Made by a program: the position numbers and the translations under genes
The notes under the pieces: model-generated
What the model saw: the letters and a program-made list of their open reading frames with translations, nothing else
What the model was told of the DNA's origin: nothing
The model's database searches: none
Shown here: positions 1 to 8,985 of the stretch, in pieces
Numbering within the stretch: position 1 is the stretch's first letter
Layout: every line of letters begins with the position of its first letter
Assembly (NCBI GenBank): GCA_002403095.1
Contig: DHHC01000025.1
Coordinates: 1 to 41,956, forward strand
DNA: 41,956 nucleotides
Direction: 5' to 3'
From: Leptolinea sp. UBA4782
GTDB lineage: Bacteria > Chloroflexota > Anaerolineae > Anaerolineales > Anaerolineaceae

Positions 1-28
1 TCCGACTTTTGGGTCAGCCTCTTGCTTT

Positions 29-1816
29 TTAATCCACTGTGAGCGTTTTGCTCAGGTTGCGGGGGAAGTCAGGGTCAAATCCCCTGGCAACAGCCACATA
101 ATAAGAAAGCAGCTGTAAAGGCAGCACCGCCAGCAGCGAAGCAAAAGCCGCATTTGAGGTTGGGATGGTTACCAGGTCAGAAGCATTTGCCTTCAAACGC
201 TCGTCGTACTCGCTGAACACGATCGCCCGCCCTCCCCGGCAGGTCACCTCGTTAATCCCGCTGACGATCAGGGGCACATCTTCAGGTCCTGCAATGAAAA
301 ATACCGGGAAGCCTTTGGAGACTGCGGAGAGGGGACCGTGTTTGAATTCAGTGGAAAGCATGCCCTCGCAGTGGGCATAAGTGACCTCTTTGAACTTCAG
401 GGCACCTTCCAGCGCGGTTGGATACGTGATGCCATACCCCAGGCTGTACAGGTCATTCCACTGGTTAATATCTTCAACCAGCGCCTGCACCTGCGGGTCT
501 GTATGGGCAATCGTCTCTTCCATCAGGACTGGAAGCTGGTCCAGCGCTTTTACATCTCTTCTTCCCAGCCGGGTCGCCAGGTAAAGGAATGTGATCACCT
601 GGTTGGTAAGGGTCTTGGTCGCCGGCACGCTGATCTCATACCCGCAGCAGAGCGGCAGCCAGGCTTCGGTCACGCGCGACAGGGTCGAGCCAATCACATT
701 TGCCATCCCAAAGCAGGTCATCCCTGCAGCCTGGGCATATTGCAGCGCATTGAGCACATCTTTGGTTTCACCCGACTGGCTGACAAATATGCCCACATCT
801 TCAGGAGTCACTGCCGGCAGGTACTGGGCGGTAAATTGGGGCGCCAGCACCGGAATGACAGCGGTGTTTGCATACTTCGCGAAATAGACCGAGCCTGCCA
901 TGCAGGCATGGTAGCTCGTGCCGCAGCCGATAAAATAAACATGCCGGGCTTTCTTGATCTTATCCAGGATGACCTGGACAGAGGCAGAGTTTTCCAGGAA
1001 GTGCAGCAGCTCGGCAGCCACTTTTGGTTGCTCATGGATCTCTTTGAGCATGAAATGGGCAAACCCGCCCTTCTGCACAGCACCCATCTCTTCAGTGATG
1101 ATCTCGGGCTCGCGCTCGATCAGACTGCCATCCTTGACCGAATGCAGTTCTACCCGGTCGTGCCAGAGGGTGATGATCTCGCCATCCTCCAGGCGGATGA
1201 CCTTGCGTGTCAGCGGTAAAATGGACGGCAGATCGGAGGAGACACAGGTAAATCCTTCGCCGATACCCACCACCAGCCCGGAGCCTTTCTTAATTGCATA
1301 CAGCTTATCATCATCGATGCGGCCGATCACAAAAGCATAATCGCCTTGCAGGTCGTCGTACGCCTTGCGGATGGAATCGATAAAACCAAAGCCTTTATCA
1401 ATATAGCGTTCGACGGCATGAATGCAGGATTCACCGTCATTGTGCGAGCGTACCGTCATGCCTTCTGCCATGAACTGCTCACGCAGCTCGACGTTGTTGA
1501 CCACATTGCCGTTGTGGGCGCCGACCATATCGCCGTCAGAATCGAGGTGCGGCTGCGAGTTGACCTGTGACGGTTCGCCAAAGGTTGCCCAGCGCAGCTG
1601 GGTGATGCCGCGCTGCCCTGTCATCTCCTGCAAATTGTACCTGGCTGCCACATCATCCACCCGGCCGGCATCCTTGCGCAGGTCGATCTTGTCTCCACTG
1701 ATGGTGGCTGCCCCAACCGAGTCGTACCCCCGGTAGGTCAGGCGCCGGGCAGCATCCACCAGGATCGGTCCCAAGTTTTGTTCTTTTTCCGTCACAATGC
1801 CAAAAATTCCGCACAT
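29..1816 (-). CDS. glmS: Glutamine--fructose-6-phosphate aminotransferase (isomerizing), GlmS-like
   Basis: Makes glucosamine-6-phosphate from fructose-6-phosphate and glutamine, the entry to amino-sugar and cell-wall precursors, in the cytoplasm. The start is set at MCGIFG so that Cys2 becomes the N-terminal nucleophile of the class II glutamine amidotransferase domain (about residues 2-220). GAGAGG lies 4-5 nt upstream. An in-frame ATG six codons earlier would bury the cysteine. Two SIS domains follow: GCGTSYHA and SQSGET in the first, EFKHGP in the second. The end RNLSKTLTV carries the lysine expected in the isomerase site. Length 595 aa is normal for GlmS (about 600). The amidotransferase domain is somewhat divergent (HNDGES where TDTE is usual), so another SIS-family aminotransferase cannot be fully excluded. 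It is separated from the upstream redox operon by a terminator. Confidence 0.9.
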   Translation of the reverse strand: MCGIFGIVTEKEQNLGPILVDAARRLTYRGYDSVGAATISGDKIDLRKDAGRVDDVAARYNLQEMTGQRGITQLRWATFGEPSQVNSQPHLDSDGDMVGAHNGNVVNNVELREQFMAEGMTVRSHNDGESCIHAVERYIDKGFGFIDSIRKAYDDLQGDYAFVIGRIDDDKLYAIKKGSGLVVGIGEGFTCVSSDLPSILPLTRKVIRLEDGEIITLWHDRVELHSVKDGSLIEREPEIITEEMGAVQKGGFAHFMLKEIHEQPKVAAELLHFLENSASVQVILDKIKKARHVYFIGCGTSYHACMAGSVYFAKYANTAVIPVLAPQFTAQYLPAVTPEDVGIFVSQSGETKDVLNALQYAQAAGMTCFGMANVIGSTLSRVTEAWLPLCCGYEISVPATKTLTNQVITFLYLATRLGRRDVKALDQLPVLMEETIAHTDPQVQALVEDINQWNDLYSLGYGITYPTALEGALKFKEVTYAHCEGMLSTEFKHGPLSAVSKGFPVFFIAGPEDVPLIVSGINEVTCRGGRAIVFSEYDERLKANASDLVTIPTSNAAFASLLAVLPLQLLSYYVAVARGFDPDFPRNLSKTLTVD

Positions 1817-1854
1817 AAAATTCCTCTCGAACAATAAGGTAATTTCAAAATACA

Positions 1855-1881
1855 GGGCAAGTTTATCATAGAGTGTTGCCC
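1855..1881 (-). promoter_or_regulatory. Short inverted repeat in the glmS leader region
   Basis: GGGCAA and TTGCCC form a 6-bp inverted repeat with a 15-nt loop, 40-65 nt upstream of the glmS start. It lies between the upstream operon's terminator and glmS. It could be an operator or a leader hairpin. A TTGCCC/TTATTG pair 17 nt apart just downstream could serve as a weak promoter. There is no room or match for a glmS ribozyme. Confidence 0.25.
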
Positions 1882-1927
1882 AAAAATAAAAAAAACAAAA
1901 CCCCTGAATTCACAATAATCCAGGGGT
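1881..1927 (-). terminator. Intrinsic terminator of the redox operon
   Basis: On the minus strand a 7-bp GC-rich stem (ACCCCTG / CAGGGGT, arms at 1921-1927 and 1900-1906) with a 14-nt loop is followed at once by TTTTGTTTTTTTTATTTTTG. It starts 20 nt after the ferredoxin stop codon. It therefore ends the 8899-1948 operon and insulates glmS. Confidence 0.88.
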
Positions 1928-1947
1928 CAGGCAGAATAAAAACGCGA

Positions 1948-2151
1948 TCAGCTTTTCAAAGACTGCGAATCTTGTGCATGGACGGCAACAATGGCGTCAT
2001 CGATTGGGCAGTATTCAACACAGGTTCCACATCCGTCACAAAGCTCTTTGTGGATGATGTAACTATCATCCACAAAGGAAATGCCATGCTGCTTGCAGTA
2101 AAGCCCACAGCAGCCGCATTCGATACATTTTTCGGTAATAACGTAGATCAT
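1948..2151 (-). CDS. Small 2x[4Fe-4S] ferredoxin
   Basis: A 67-aa bacterial-type ferredoxin. Two classic four-cysteine motifs are visible: C9-x2-C12-x2-C15-x3-C19 and C38-x2-C41-x2-C44-x3-C48 followed by Pro. It should carry low-potential electrons as the partner or a bound subunit of the upstream complex. The start MIYVITEK is chosen because GGAG lies 6 nt before it. The ATG four codons earlier has no well-spaced ribosome binding site, and longer starts would run into the preceding gene. It is the last gene of the operon, 34 nt after the NfnB-like gene. C14 is an extra cysteine inside the first motif. Confidence 0.88.
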   Translation of the reverse strand: MIYVITEKCIECGCCGLYCKQHGISFVDDSYIIHKELCDGCGTCVEYCPIDDAIVAVHAQDSQSLKS

Positions 2152-2185
2152 GGCTGTCTCCATTCCCTGATCGCGGCGATGGCGC

Positions 2186-3640
2186 TTATGCGCCTTCACC
2201 CCTTGGCCAGGGTACCGGTTCACACAGGTAAGCATGGATCGAGGTGGCTGCCCGGCGCCCGGCGCCCATGGCGTTGATCACCGTGGCTGCCCCGCTGGCA
2301 ACATCGCCGCCTGACCAGACCCGTTCTTTCGAGGTCATGCCGGTTTCCAGGTCAGTGACGATTGTTCCCCGTTTGCTAATCTCCAGTCCCGGAGTAGAAG
2401 CCGGTATGAGCGGGTTAGGACTGTTACCGATGGCATGAATAACGCAATCAAAATCCAGGACGAATTCCGATTCAGGTACCCTGACCGGGCTTCGTCTTCC
2501 GGATGCATCCGGCTCACCCAGTTCCATGCGGATACATTCAAGCGCTTTAACCTGGAAATGGTCATCCCCGATAGCCCTCACTGGCAGGGTCAGGTAGCGG
2601 AAGATGATTCCTTCCTCCTCTGCGTTCTCCACCTCCTCAAGCCTGGCGGGCAGCTCTTCGCGCGAACGGCGGTAGAGAATAGAGACCTCAGCTCCCAACC
2701 GTAATGCAGTGCGGGCACAATCCATGGCCACATTACCGCCGCCCAGAACAGCTACCTTACGGTGCTGCTTGACAGGTGTGGCTGCACTGGGAAAATCATA
2801 CCCCTTCATCAGGTTGATGCGGGTCAGGTACTCGTTGGCGGAATACACCCCGTTCAAGTTGTTGCCGGGCATCTCCATGAACCAGGGCAGCCCCGCCCCG
2901 GTTGCCACGAAAACTGCATCAACCTCTTCCAGCAGGCTGTCAATCGAACGGGTCTTACCGATGATGTAATCCGTTCGCATTTCCACACCCAGCCGGCGCA
3001 GGTAATTTACCTCCCGGTCAACGATCGCCTTGGGCAGGCGGAACTCCGGGATGCCATATGAAAGCACCCCACCCATCTTATGCAAGGCTTCGAAAACAAT
3101 GACCGAATGCCCGAAACGCGCCAGGTCAACCGCAGCGGTCAGACCTGCCGGTCCGCCGCCGATGATGGCAACCTTCTTGCCTGTTGCCGGAGCGATTTCT
3201 GGCGGAGCGTCGTCTCCCAGGATCGCTTCCCAATCCCCCAGGAAGCGCTCCAGTCTACCAATTGCTACGGAGGATTTGCGCTTTGTCAGGATGCAGCCGC
3301 TTTCGCATTGCTCCTCCTGCGGGCATACCCTGCCGCACACTGAAGGCAGCGCATTCTTTTGTTTAAGGATGTTCACACCGGATTGAAAATCTCTTTGGTC
3401 AATGGCGGCAATAAAACCGGGGATATCAATACCCACCGGGCAATTTGGCACACAACCGGGTTTACGGCACTGCAGGCAGCGCATGGCCTCTTCAATGGCG
3501 GTTTCAGCGGCATACCCCAGGGCAACTTCCTGGAAGTTGGTGATGCGTACTTCAGGCTGCTGCTTGGGCATTTCCCTGCGGTTCAGGTCCATCTTTTTTA
3601 CCGGTTTGCTTCCTGTTTCATTCTGCTCAGTCATGAACAT
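2186..3640 (-). CDS. nfnB: NfnB/GltD/SudA-type NADPH-dependent flavin oxidoreductase
   Basis: A 484-aa protein of the glutamate synthase small-subunit / NfnB family. The N-terminal third has the two cysteine groups that bind [4Fe-4S] clusters (CLQCRKPGCVPNCPVGIDIP and CGRVCPQEEQCESGC). These are followed by an FAD Rossmann motif (IIGGGPAGL) and a second dinucleotide motif (LGGGNVAMD) ending in YRRSREE, typical of NADPH binding. In NfnAB this subunit oxidises NADPH and holds the bifurcating FAD. In the Stn complexes the corresponding domain transfers electrons without bifurcating. Placed directly after an NfnA-like gene, it is more likely part of a transhydrogenase than a glutamate synthase, since no large GltB subunit is nearby. 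Start ATG at 3640 or 3634 is equally possible. Confidence 0.85.
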   Translation of the reverse strand: MFMTEQNETGSKPVKKMDLNRREMPKQQPEVRITNFQEVALGYAAETAIEEAMRCLQCRKPGCVPNCPVGIDIPGFIAAIDQRDFQSGVNILKQKNALPSVCGRVCPQEEQCESGCILTKRKSSVAIGRLERFLGDWEAILGDDAPPEIAPATGKKVAIIGGGPAGLTAAVDLARFGHSVIVFEALHKMGGVLSYGIPEFRLPKAIVDREVNYLRRLGVEMRTDYIIGKTRSIDSLLEEVDAVFVATGAGLPWFMEMPGNNLNGVYSANEYLTRINLMKGYDFPSAATPVKQHRKVAVLGGGNVAMDCARTALRLGAEVSILYRRSREELPARLEEVENAEEEGIIFRYLTLPVRAIGDDHFQVKALECIRMELGEPDASGRRSPVRVPESEFVLDFDCVIHAIGNSPNPLIPASTPGLEISKRGTIVTDLETGMTSKERVWSGGDVASGAATVINAMGAGRRAATSIHAYLCEPVPWPRGEGA

Positions 3641-3666
3641 TATCCAATGATTCGTGGCGTTTCTTC

Positions 3667-4491
3667 TTATTCGCCCTTGCTTGAACGCAGCACCTGGGTT
3701 TCTTCCACCAGGTAAGCGCCCCTGCGTTTATTCAACTCATCCCAATCCACTTCATGCCCGTCAAAGTGCGGACCGTCAACACAGGCAAATTTAGTCGAAC
3801 CGGACACCGTGCAGCGGCAGACACCGCACATCCCGGTGCCGTCGATCATCAGTGTGTTCAGGCTGACAATCGTGCGGATCCCCAATGGCCGGGTCTCCTG
3901 CGATCCACGCATCATCAAGTAATTGCAGCCATTGATGATGACCCGGTTCACCGGCACGGCTTGGCGGGAGATTACCCCGGTCAGGTTGTTGATATGCCCT
4001 GGCAAGCCTTTTGACCCGTCGCGTGTGATTACAATCAGGTCATCGCTGACCGAGCGCAGTTTCTGCTGCCAGTAAAGCAGATAAGAGCTGCGTCCTTCGA
4101 TCACGATGGTAACCCGGTTGCCCAGTCGTTTTAGTTCGCGCGCCATGGGATAAATACTGGCCAATCCATAGCAGCCACCCACACAAACCACATGCCCGAA
4201 CAACCCCATTTCCATCGGGTTGCCCAGCGGCCCGGCCACGGTTGCCAGGTCCTGCCCGGCAGTAAGGGCTGCAAACTCTGCAGTGGTTTTCCCGACTTTC
4301 ATGTAAACCACACTGACTGTCCCCCGGGCTGCGTCCCAATCGGAGATGGTTAGCGGGATGCGCTCGCTGGCTTCAGTTGGACGAATGATCACAAACTGTC
4401 CCGCCTGGGCAGCCTTTGCCACATCCGGTGCGGAGATCAGGGCATGATACAAATTTGGAACCAGCATCTTGTTCTCAAGCAGGCGGAACAT
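3667..4491 (-). CDS. nfnA: NfnA-type ferredoxin-NADP reductase alpha subunit (FAD, NAD(P), [2Fe-2S])
   Basis: A 274-aa protein of the NfnA / sulfide dehydrogenase beta / dihydroorotate dehydrogenase electron-transfer family. The order is a ferredoxin-reductase-like FAD barrel (about residues 1-100, RIPLTIS and AGPLGNP), a nucleotide domain (CVGGCYGLASIYPMAREL), and a C-terminal [2Fe-2S] site. The last contains D217, C222, C225 and C237 in IDGTGMCGVCRC...FACVDGP, the Asp-Cys3 set typical of NfnA. The family takes electrons from or to NADH and passes them to NfnB. It starts 1 nt after the stop of the NuoG-like gene, so the two are translationally coupled. Confidence 0.87.
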   Translation of the reverse strand: MFRLLENKMLVPNLYHALISAPDVAKAAQAGQFVIIRPTEASERIPLTISDWDAARGTVSVVYMKVGKTTAEFAALTAGQDLATVAGPLGNPMEMGLFGHVVCVGGCYGLASIYPMARELKRLGNRVTIVIEGRSSYLLYWQQKLRSVSDDLIVITRDGSKGLPGHINNLTGVISRQAVPVNRVIINGCNYLMMRGSQETRPLGIRTIVSLNTLMIDGTGMCGVCRCTVSGSTKFACVDGPHFDGHEVDWDELNKRRGAYLVEETQVLRSSKGE

Positions 4492-4492
4492 G

Positions 4493-6538
4493 CTATTTTC
4501 CTTCCTGTACCTGCAGGTTTAATTGCTTCAAACCGGCAACCATATCTGCCAGCGGCTTGCCCAGATAATCATGCCCGCCTGGCGCTGCCAGCCATCCCGG
4601 AACCCGTCCTGTCATTTGCCAGCTGGGCGCTGCAGAAACCAGATCACGGGTTACCTCATTTACAGAGACATAATCAAAGCCATTTATCGCCAGCAGCCGG
4701 GCTAATCGGCAGATGATTTCCCATCCCGGCAATCCTTCACCGGAAGGCTGGACTGCAGCTGTCAAATTTCGTAATTTCCCAGCCTGGTCAAACACGCTGC
4801 CACAAGTCTCGCCGAATGCCGCCATCGGCAGCAGCACCCCGTTCTGGATCTGTACTGCCGGCATGTGGGAATTCTGGTAAATAATAAATGTCCCGGGATG
4901 GATGTCCTTGGGGACAGTTGTTCCCAGCAGGTAAAGCACTTTCGGATTTGTTGCAGGCTGTGTTAAAGCAGTTGCCACCCTCAAGGCGCCGTACAGGTTT
5001 CCTTCAGCCGGAATTGCCACCACAGATGCCTGATAAGTTGTTACCAGTTTTTCTACCGCACCTGCCATACGCACCAGGTAGTCATCCCCGACCAGGAATA
5101 CTGGATTTTTGGAGGCTTTTAATGCATGGATAGCATCCGCAACATCCCTCTTACCCAGTCCACCTGCCAGCCGGCCAAGCATGGTTTCCACCTCACCGCT
5201 TCCAGGCTGCAGCCACAGGCTGGCATACCTGCCCGGCACGTGCTCTTTTTCATTCAGGGTAATAACGGTTGCCCCACGTTCCATTGCCTGTTTCAAGAAG
5301 ACTTCCAAATTAGCCTGGTAATACTGCAAGTCCATCCCCAGGCACAGGATCAAGTCTGCATCCTCGAGAATGTTGGGGGATTGGGAGGTATGCAGCAAGC
5401 GCTGCACTGCTTCAATTCCGTCTCCATATCGTGCAGCGGCATCCAGGATAGTACCCCCGCCAGTCAGGCTGCGCGAGAGTTTATCCGCCAGGAATAGTTC
5501 TTCATTGGTGCAATTTGCCGAAACAACCAGGGCTGCTTCGCCTGGACAACAGGCAGCCACCTTTTCAGAAGCCAGGTGGAGGGTTTCCTCCCAACCCGGG
5601 TGTGTTACTTCTCCCTGGCTGATCCGTATTGGAGTCTTCAACCTGCCCGGGTGATCCAGCAATTCCGGCACGCCAAAGCGGCCTTTCACGCATAGTGGTT
5701 TTTCAACCTGCGCCGGATAGCAGCTGATGATCCTGTCGACACCATTTGTTTTTATCTGCAAACTCACTTCACAACCCAGGGAACAGAACGGGCAGGTCGA
5801 ACTGACCGTATGGTCCGGTTTTCCATCCCAACGGCTGGTCTTATCCCACAAAGCGCCGGTCGGGCAGGCATCCACGCAGGCGCCGCAAAAACTGCAGCCA
5901 ACCTCAATATGGCTCTTGCCAAAACTGGTACCCACCCGGGTTTCACTGCCGCGTTTAACATATGCCAGGATATTATTAAAATGCAGTGATTCACATACCC
6001 GGATGCAGCGGCTGCACAGCACACACAGGTTGTAATCCCGGTCAAAGAAGGGATCCTCCCGCTCCACTGGTAATGCCCGGTAGCGTACCGGGTAGGCAAC
6101 TGATTCAAGCCCGATGCTGTCAACCACATCCTGCAGCTGGCATTGCATGTCTGCCGGGCATGTCCGGCAGCCAGTGGTGACACTGGTCTTGCGCAGCGTG
6201 ACCATACACTCCTGGCAATGATCATGCTCAGGGCAAAACAGGCAGGTGCCCGGATGCTCAGCCAGCAGCATGCGCAAAACCTCGACCCGCAATTCCTTTA
6301 CCAACGGGGTATCAGTTTCGACTACCATCCCCTCCTCAACCAGGGTGGTGCAGGCTGTGGGGGTAATGCTGCGCCCTTTCACCTGGACAATGCATAACCG
6401 GCAGCTGCCATGCGGGGGCAGGCCGGGATAATCGCACAGGGTTGGAATATAGATACCATTCGCGCGTGCTGCAAGCAGAACGGTCTGCCCGGCTTCAGCC
6501 GCCAGTTGCTGCCCGTTGATGGAGAGGGATATGCTCAT
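4493..6538 (-). CDS. nuoG: NuoG / formate-dehydrogenase-alpha-like iron-sulfur subunit without molybdenum-site domain
   Basis: A 681-aa electron-wiring subunit. In order it has: a [2Fe-2S] plant-type ferredoxin domain (C35, C46, C49, C63); a His-Cys3 cluster motif (H95, C99, C102, C108) followed by an unusual second cysteine set (C111, C124, C127, C133, the last in QCQLQD); two [4Fe-4S] motifs (C172-C182 and C215-C225); and the [4Fe-4S] motif of molybdopterin oxidoreductases (C249, C252, C256, C283). The remaining 400 residues resemble the molybdopterin-fold body, but I see no catalytic Cys/Sec motif and the usual C-terminal dinucleotide-binding domain appears missing. It is probably a non-catalytic NuoG-like scaffold linking NuoEF to the Nfn-like module. 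It overlaps the NuoF gene by ATGA. Confidence 0.82.
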   Translation of the reverse strand: MSISLSINGQQLAAEAGQTVLLAARANGIYIPTLCDYPGLPPHGSCRLCIVQVKGRSITPTACTTLVEEGMVVETDTPLVKELRVEVLRMLLAEHPGTCLFCPEHDHCQECMVTLRKTSVTTGCRTCPADMQCQLQDVVDSIGLESVAYPVRYRALPVEREDPFFDRDYNLCVLCSRCIRVCESLHFNNILAYVKRGSETRVGTSFGKSHIEVGCSFCGACVDACPTGALWDKTSRWDGKPDHTVSSTCPFCSLGCEVSLQIKTNGVDRIISCYPAQVEKPLCVKGRFGVPELLDHPGRLKTPIRISQGEVTHPGWEETLHLASEKVAACCPGEAALVVSANCTNEELFLADKLSRSLTGGGTILDAAARYGDGIEAVQRLLHTSQSPNILEDADLILCLGMDLQYYQANLEVFLKQAMERGATVITLNEKEHVPGRYASLWLQPGSGEVETMLGRLAGGLGKRDVADAIHALKASKNPVFLVGDDYLVRMAGAVEKLVTTYQASVVAIPAEGNLYGALRVATALTQPATNPKVLYLLGTTVPKDIHPGTFIIYQNSHMPAVQIQNGVLLPMAAFGETCGSVFDQAGKLRNLTAAVQPSGEGLPGWEIICRLARLLAINGFDYVSVNEVTRDLVSAAPSWQMTGRVPGWLAAPGGHDYLGKPLADMVAGLKQLNLQVQEGK

Positions 6539-8433
6539 ATCGCCGCCTCAGCCAACCGGGTTGTTCCCGCCTGGGTGCCAACCGGCGCACCCACAATGGC
6601 ATGCACAGGACAAACCCGCACACAGGCATTGCATTTGACGCAGCGGGTGGTATCCAGGGTGTGCGCCTGTTTGCGTTCACCGTGTATGGCTGTTTCCGGG
6701 CATACTTTAACGCATGCCCCGCAGCCGGTGCAGCGCTCGGGCAGGATTGTGTACTCAAACAATTCCGTACACACGGCTGACCGGCAGAACTTCTGGTGGA
6801 TGTGTTCTTCATACTCCTGCCTAAAGTACTTTAAGCTGCTGATAACCGGGTTGGAAGCCGCCTGGCCCAACCCGCACAAGGAGGCGTTGTTCATGGTTTC
6901 GGCAGCACGCTGCATTACCTCAAGATCTTCAGGCTCCCCCTCCCCGCTGACAATCTTCTCAAGTGTGTCCTTCAGGATGCGGGTGCCCACCCTGCAGGGG
7001 GTGCAATTGCCGCAAGATTCAGAGCAGGCAAACCCGACAAAATAGCGGGCCATATCAACATTGCAGGTGCTTTCATCCATCACGATCAATCCGCCCGAAC
7101 CCATGATCGAACCCAACTCGCGCATGGTTTCGTAAGTGATGGGCGTATCCAGCCGGTCAGCAGGCAGGCACCCTCCCAGCGGACCGCCGGTTTGGATCGC
7201 TTTGAAAGGAAACCTGGTACCACCGCCGATCTCTTCAACCACCTGGCGCAGGGTCATCCCCAGCGGGATTTCAATCAAGCCGGTATAGCGCGTTTTACCC
7301 ACCAGGGAGAAAGTCTTAGTCCCCGGGTTGGAAGCAGTTCCAAACTGGCGGAACCATTCTCCGCCCTCACGCAAAACTGCCGGCACTGTCCCAAATGATT
7401 CAGTATTATTAATGAGGGTTGGTTTACCTTTATAACCGCGGTCAGTCGGGTATGGAGGTCTTGGCCTGGGCATGCCGCGCAGTCCCTCCAACGATGCGAT
7501 CAAAGCCGTTTCTTCACCGCATACAAATGCGCCTGCCCCTTCCTGGACGCGGATATCGAAGTCAAACCCTGAATTGCAGATATTGCAGCCCAGTAATCCC
7601 GAATTGTACGCCTGCCCGATAGCCTTACACATGCGCTTGACTGCAAGCGGGTACTCTGCCCGCATATATACAATTCCTTCACGCGCCCCGATAGCATACC
7701 CGCCGATCAGCATGCCCTCCAGGACAGCATGCGGGTCACCCTCAAGCAGGGCGCGGTTCATGAACGCCCCTGGGTCGCCTTCATCTGCGTTGCACACCAC
7801 ATATTTCGGCTTCCCAGTCGCCGTCCTGGCTGCCTGCCATTTACGAAATGTCGGGAACCCGGCACCGCCGCGGCCGCGCAGCCCGGCTTGCTGCATTTCA
7901 AGGATGATACCCTCCGGACCCAGTGTAAAAGCGCGCTCCAGCCCCTTATAAGCGCCGGTAGAAAGGGCAGAGTCAAAATCCTCAGGGTCAATGATCCCGC
8001 ATTTCTGAAGGATGATCCGCTGCTGCGGTTTTAACATCGGCAGGTCAAAAAATGGCTGAATGCCGCTTGTTCGGGTAAAACTATCATCCCCAAAGTGACC
8101 GGCAGCTTTACCAGGCAACAGGTCGCCTGTAGTCAGGCAAGCTGCTAGAATTTGGCGTGCCTTTGCCGGGGTAACGTTTGCATAACTTACCCTCGCCAAG
8201 CCCGGCAAGGCAATATCCATCAGCGGTTCCAGGTAGCAAGGTCCAATACAGCCAACCTCAATGATGCGCGCTTCTTTGCCCAGGTCTTGCAGCGTTTCAC
8301 GGATCGCTTGCAGGGTTTCCAGCGCGCCAGCTGCCCTGCCGCAAGAGGCTGTACCGATGTAAATAACAGCCTGGTTGTGGCTGGTGCGTTCCTGCCAGCG
8401 CTGCTGGGCTTCAAGCCGGAGCTTCTCAAGCAT
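6535..8433 (-). CDS. nuoF: NuoF/HydB-type NADH-binding flavoprotein with extra ferredoxin domains
   Basis: A 632-aa subunit of the HydB/StnB type. An N-terminal thioredoxin-like [2Fe-2S] domain (C31, C62, C66) precedes the FMN/NADH core (GRGGAGFP at 187-194, NADEGDPG at 215-222) and the N3-type cluster (C474, C477, C480 and C520). At the C terminus are two [4Fe-4S] motifs (C568-C578 and C598-C608). Plain NuoF is about 430 aa. The added domains are those of the electron-bifurcating HydB family, where the FMN splits electrons between NAD and ferredoxin. It overlaps NuoE by 8 nt and the NuoG-like gene by 4 nt. Confidence 0.92.
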   Translation of the reverse strand: MLEKLRLEAQQRWQERTSHNQAVIYIGTASCGRAAGALETLQAIRETLQDLGKEARIIEVGCIGPCYLEPLMDIALPGLARVSYANVTPAKARQILAACLTTGDLLPGKAAGHFGDDSFTRTSGIQPFFDLPMLKPQQRIILQKCGIIDPEDFDSALSTGAYKGLERAFTLGPEGIILEMQQAGLRGRGGAGFPTFRKWQAARTATGKPKYVVCNADEGDPGAFMNRALLEGDPHAVLEGMLIGGYAIGAREGIVYMRAEYPLAVKRMCKAIGQAYNSGLLGCNICNSGFDFDIRVQEGAGAFVCGEETALIASLEGLRGMPRPRPPYPTDRGYKGKPTLINNTESFGTVPAVLREGGEWFRQFGTASNPGTKTFSLVGKTRYTGLIEIPLGMTLRQVVEEIGGGTRFPFKAIQTGGPLGGCLPADRLDTPITYETMRELGSIMGSGGLIVMDESTCNVDMARYFVGFACSESCGNCTPCRVGTRILKDTLEKIVSGEGEPEDLEVMQRAAETMNNASLCGLGQAASNPVISSLKYFRQEYEEHIHQKFCRSAVCTELFEYTILPERCTGCGACVKVCPETAIHGERKQAHTLDTTRCVKCNACVRVCPVHAIVGAPVGTQAGTTRLAEAAI

Positions 8434-8899
8434 GCTGATGCTCCTTCAGCACTTTGCGCAGTTTTTCCCGGTTCATCTTGGCATAGATCTTTCCATTCAC
8501 TTCCACCACTGCTGCCTGTGCACAGCAGCCCAGGCAGGCCACTTCTTTGAAATCAAACTGACCGTCAGGGGTGGTTTCACCATTGCGGATATGCAGGTGT
8601 TCATGGATCTCATTGGCCAGGTCAACCCCTCCCTGCACATGGCAGGCAGTTCCCAGGCAGACAAAAACATGGTTTTTGCCGGGTTTTTGAAATCTGAACT
8701 GGGCATAGAAAGAAGCAACAGTATAAACCCTGGCTTCAGATATTCCCAGGAATCCAGCAATAGCCTCAACCCCCTCGGGGGATATATATCCATGCGTTTC
8801 CTGGTAATACTGCAAGAGCGGGATCAGTTCTGCCAGGTCACCAGTAAAACCGGCTGCCCAAAATTCATCTCTGCTTTGGATTAGTCTTTCAACCGTCAT
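8426..8899 (-). CDS. nuoE: NuoE/HydC-type thioredoxin-like [2Fe-2S] subunit
   Basis: A 157-aa NuoE-family protein and first gene of the redox operon. The helical N-terminal part contains the family sequence GYISPEGV. The thioredoxin-like part carries the four cluster cysteines in VCLGTACHVQGG and CLGCCAQAAV. It is the small partner of NuoF in the NADH module. AAGGA lies 6 nt before the ATG. Confidence 0.92.
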   Translation of the reverse strand: MTVERLIQSRDEFWAAGFTGDLAELIPLLQYYQETHGYISPEGVEAIAGFLGISEARVYTVASFYAQFRFQKPGKNHVFVCLGTACHVQGGVDLANEIHEHLHIRNGETTPDGQFDFKEVACLGCCAQAAVVEVNGKIYAKMNREKLRKVLKEHQHA

Positions 8900-8985
8900 G
8901 CAATTCCTTGAAAATGTGGTTTCTAAGCATTCACCTTGAGTTTAGGATATCCCCAAGAAGATGACAAGTGACGGAAAGCACAATC

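Noticed and set aside
338..1219. 293-aa frame antisense to glmS
   Set aside because: A shadow of a GC-biased gene on the other strand. The minus-strand frame matches GlmS throughout.
1817..1900. Possible glmS ribozyme or riboswitch upstream of glmS
   Set aside because: The gap is under 90 nt and contains the terminator of the neighbouring operon. No ribozyme core is visible.
2186..3640. Glutamate synthase small subunit
   Set aside because: The family is right, but no GltB large subunit is present and the neighbours are NfnA-like and NuoEFG-like genes.
4493..6538. Catalytic formate dehydrogenase alpha subunit
   Set aside because: The N-terminal Fe-S pattern fits, but the protein is too short, and I see neither a Cys/Sec active-site motif nor a C-terminal dinucleotide-binding domain.
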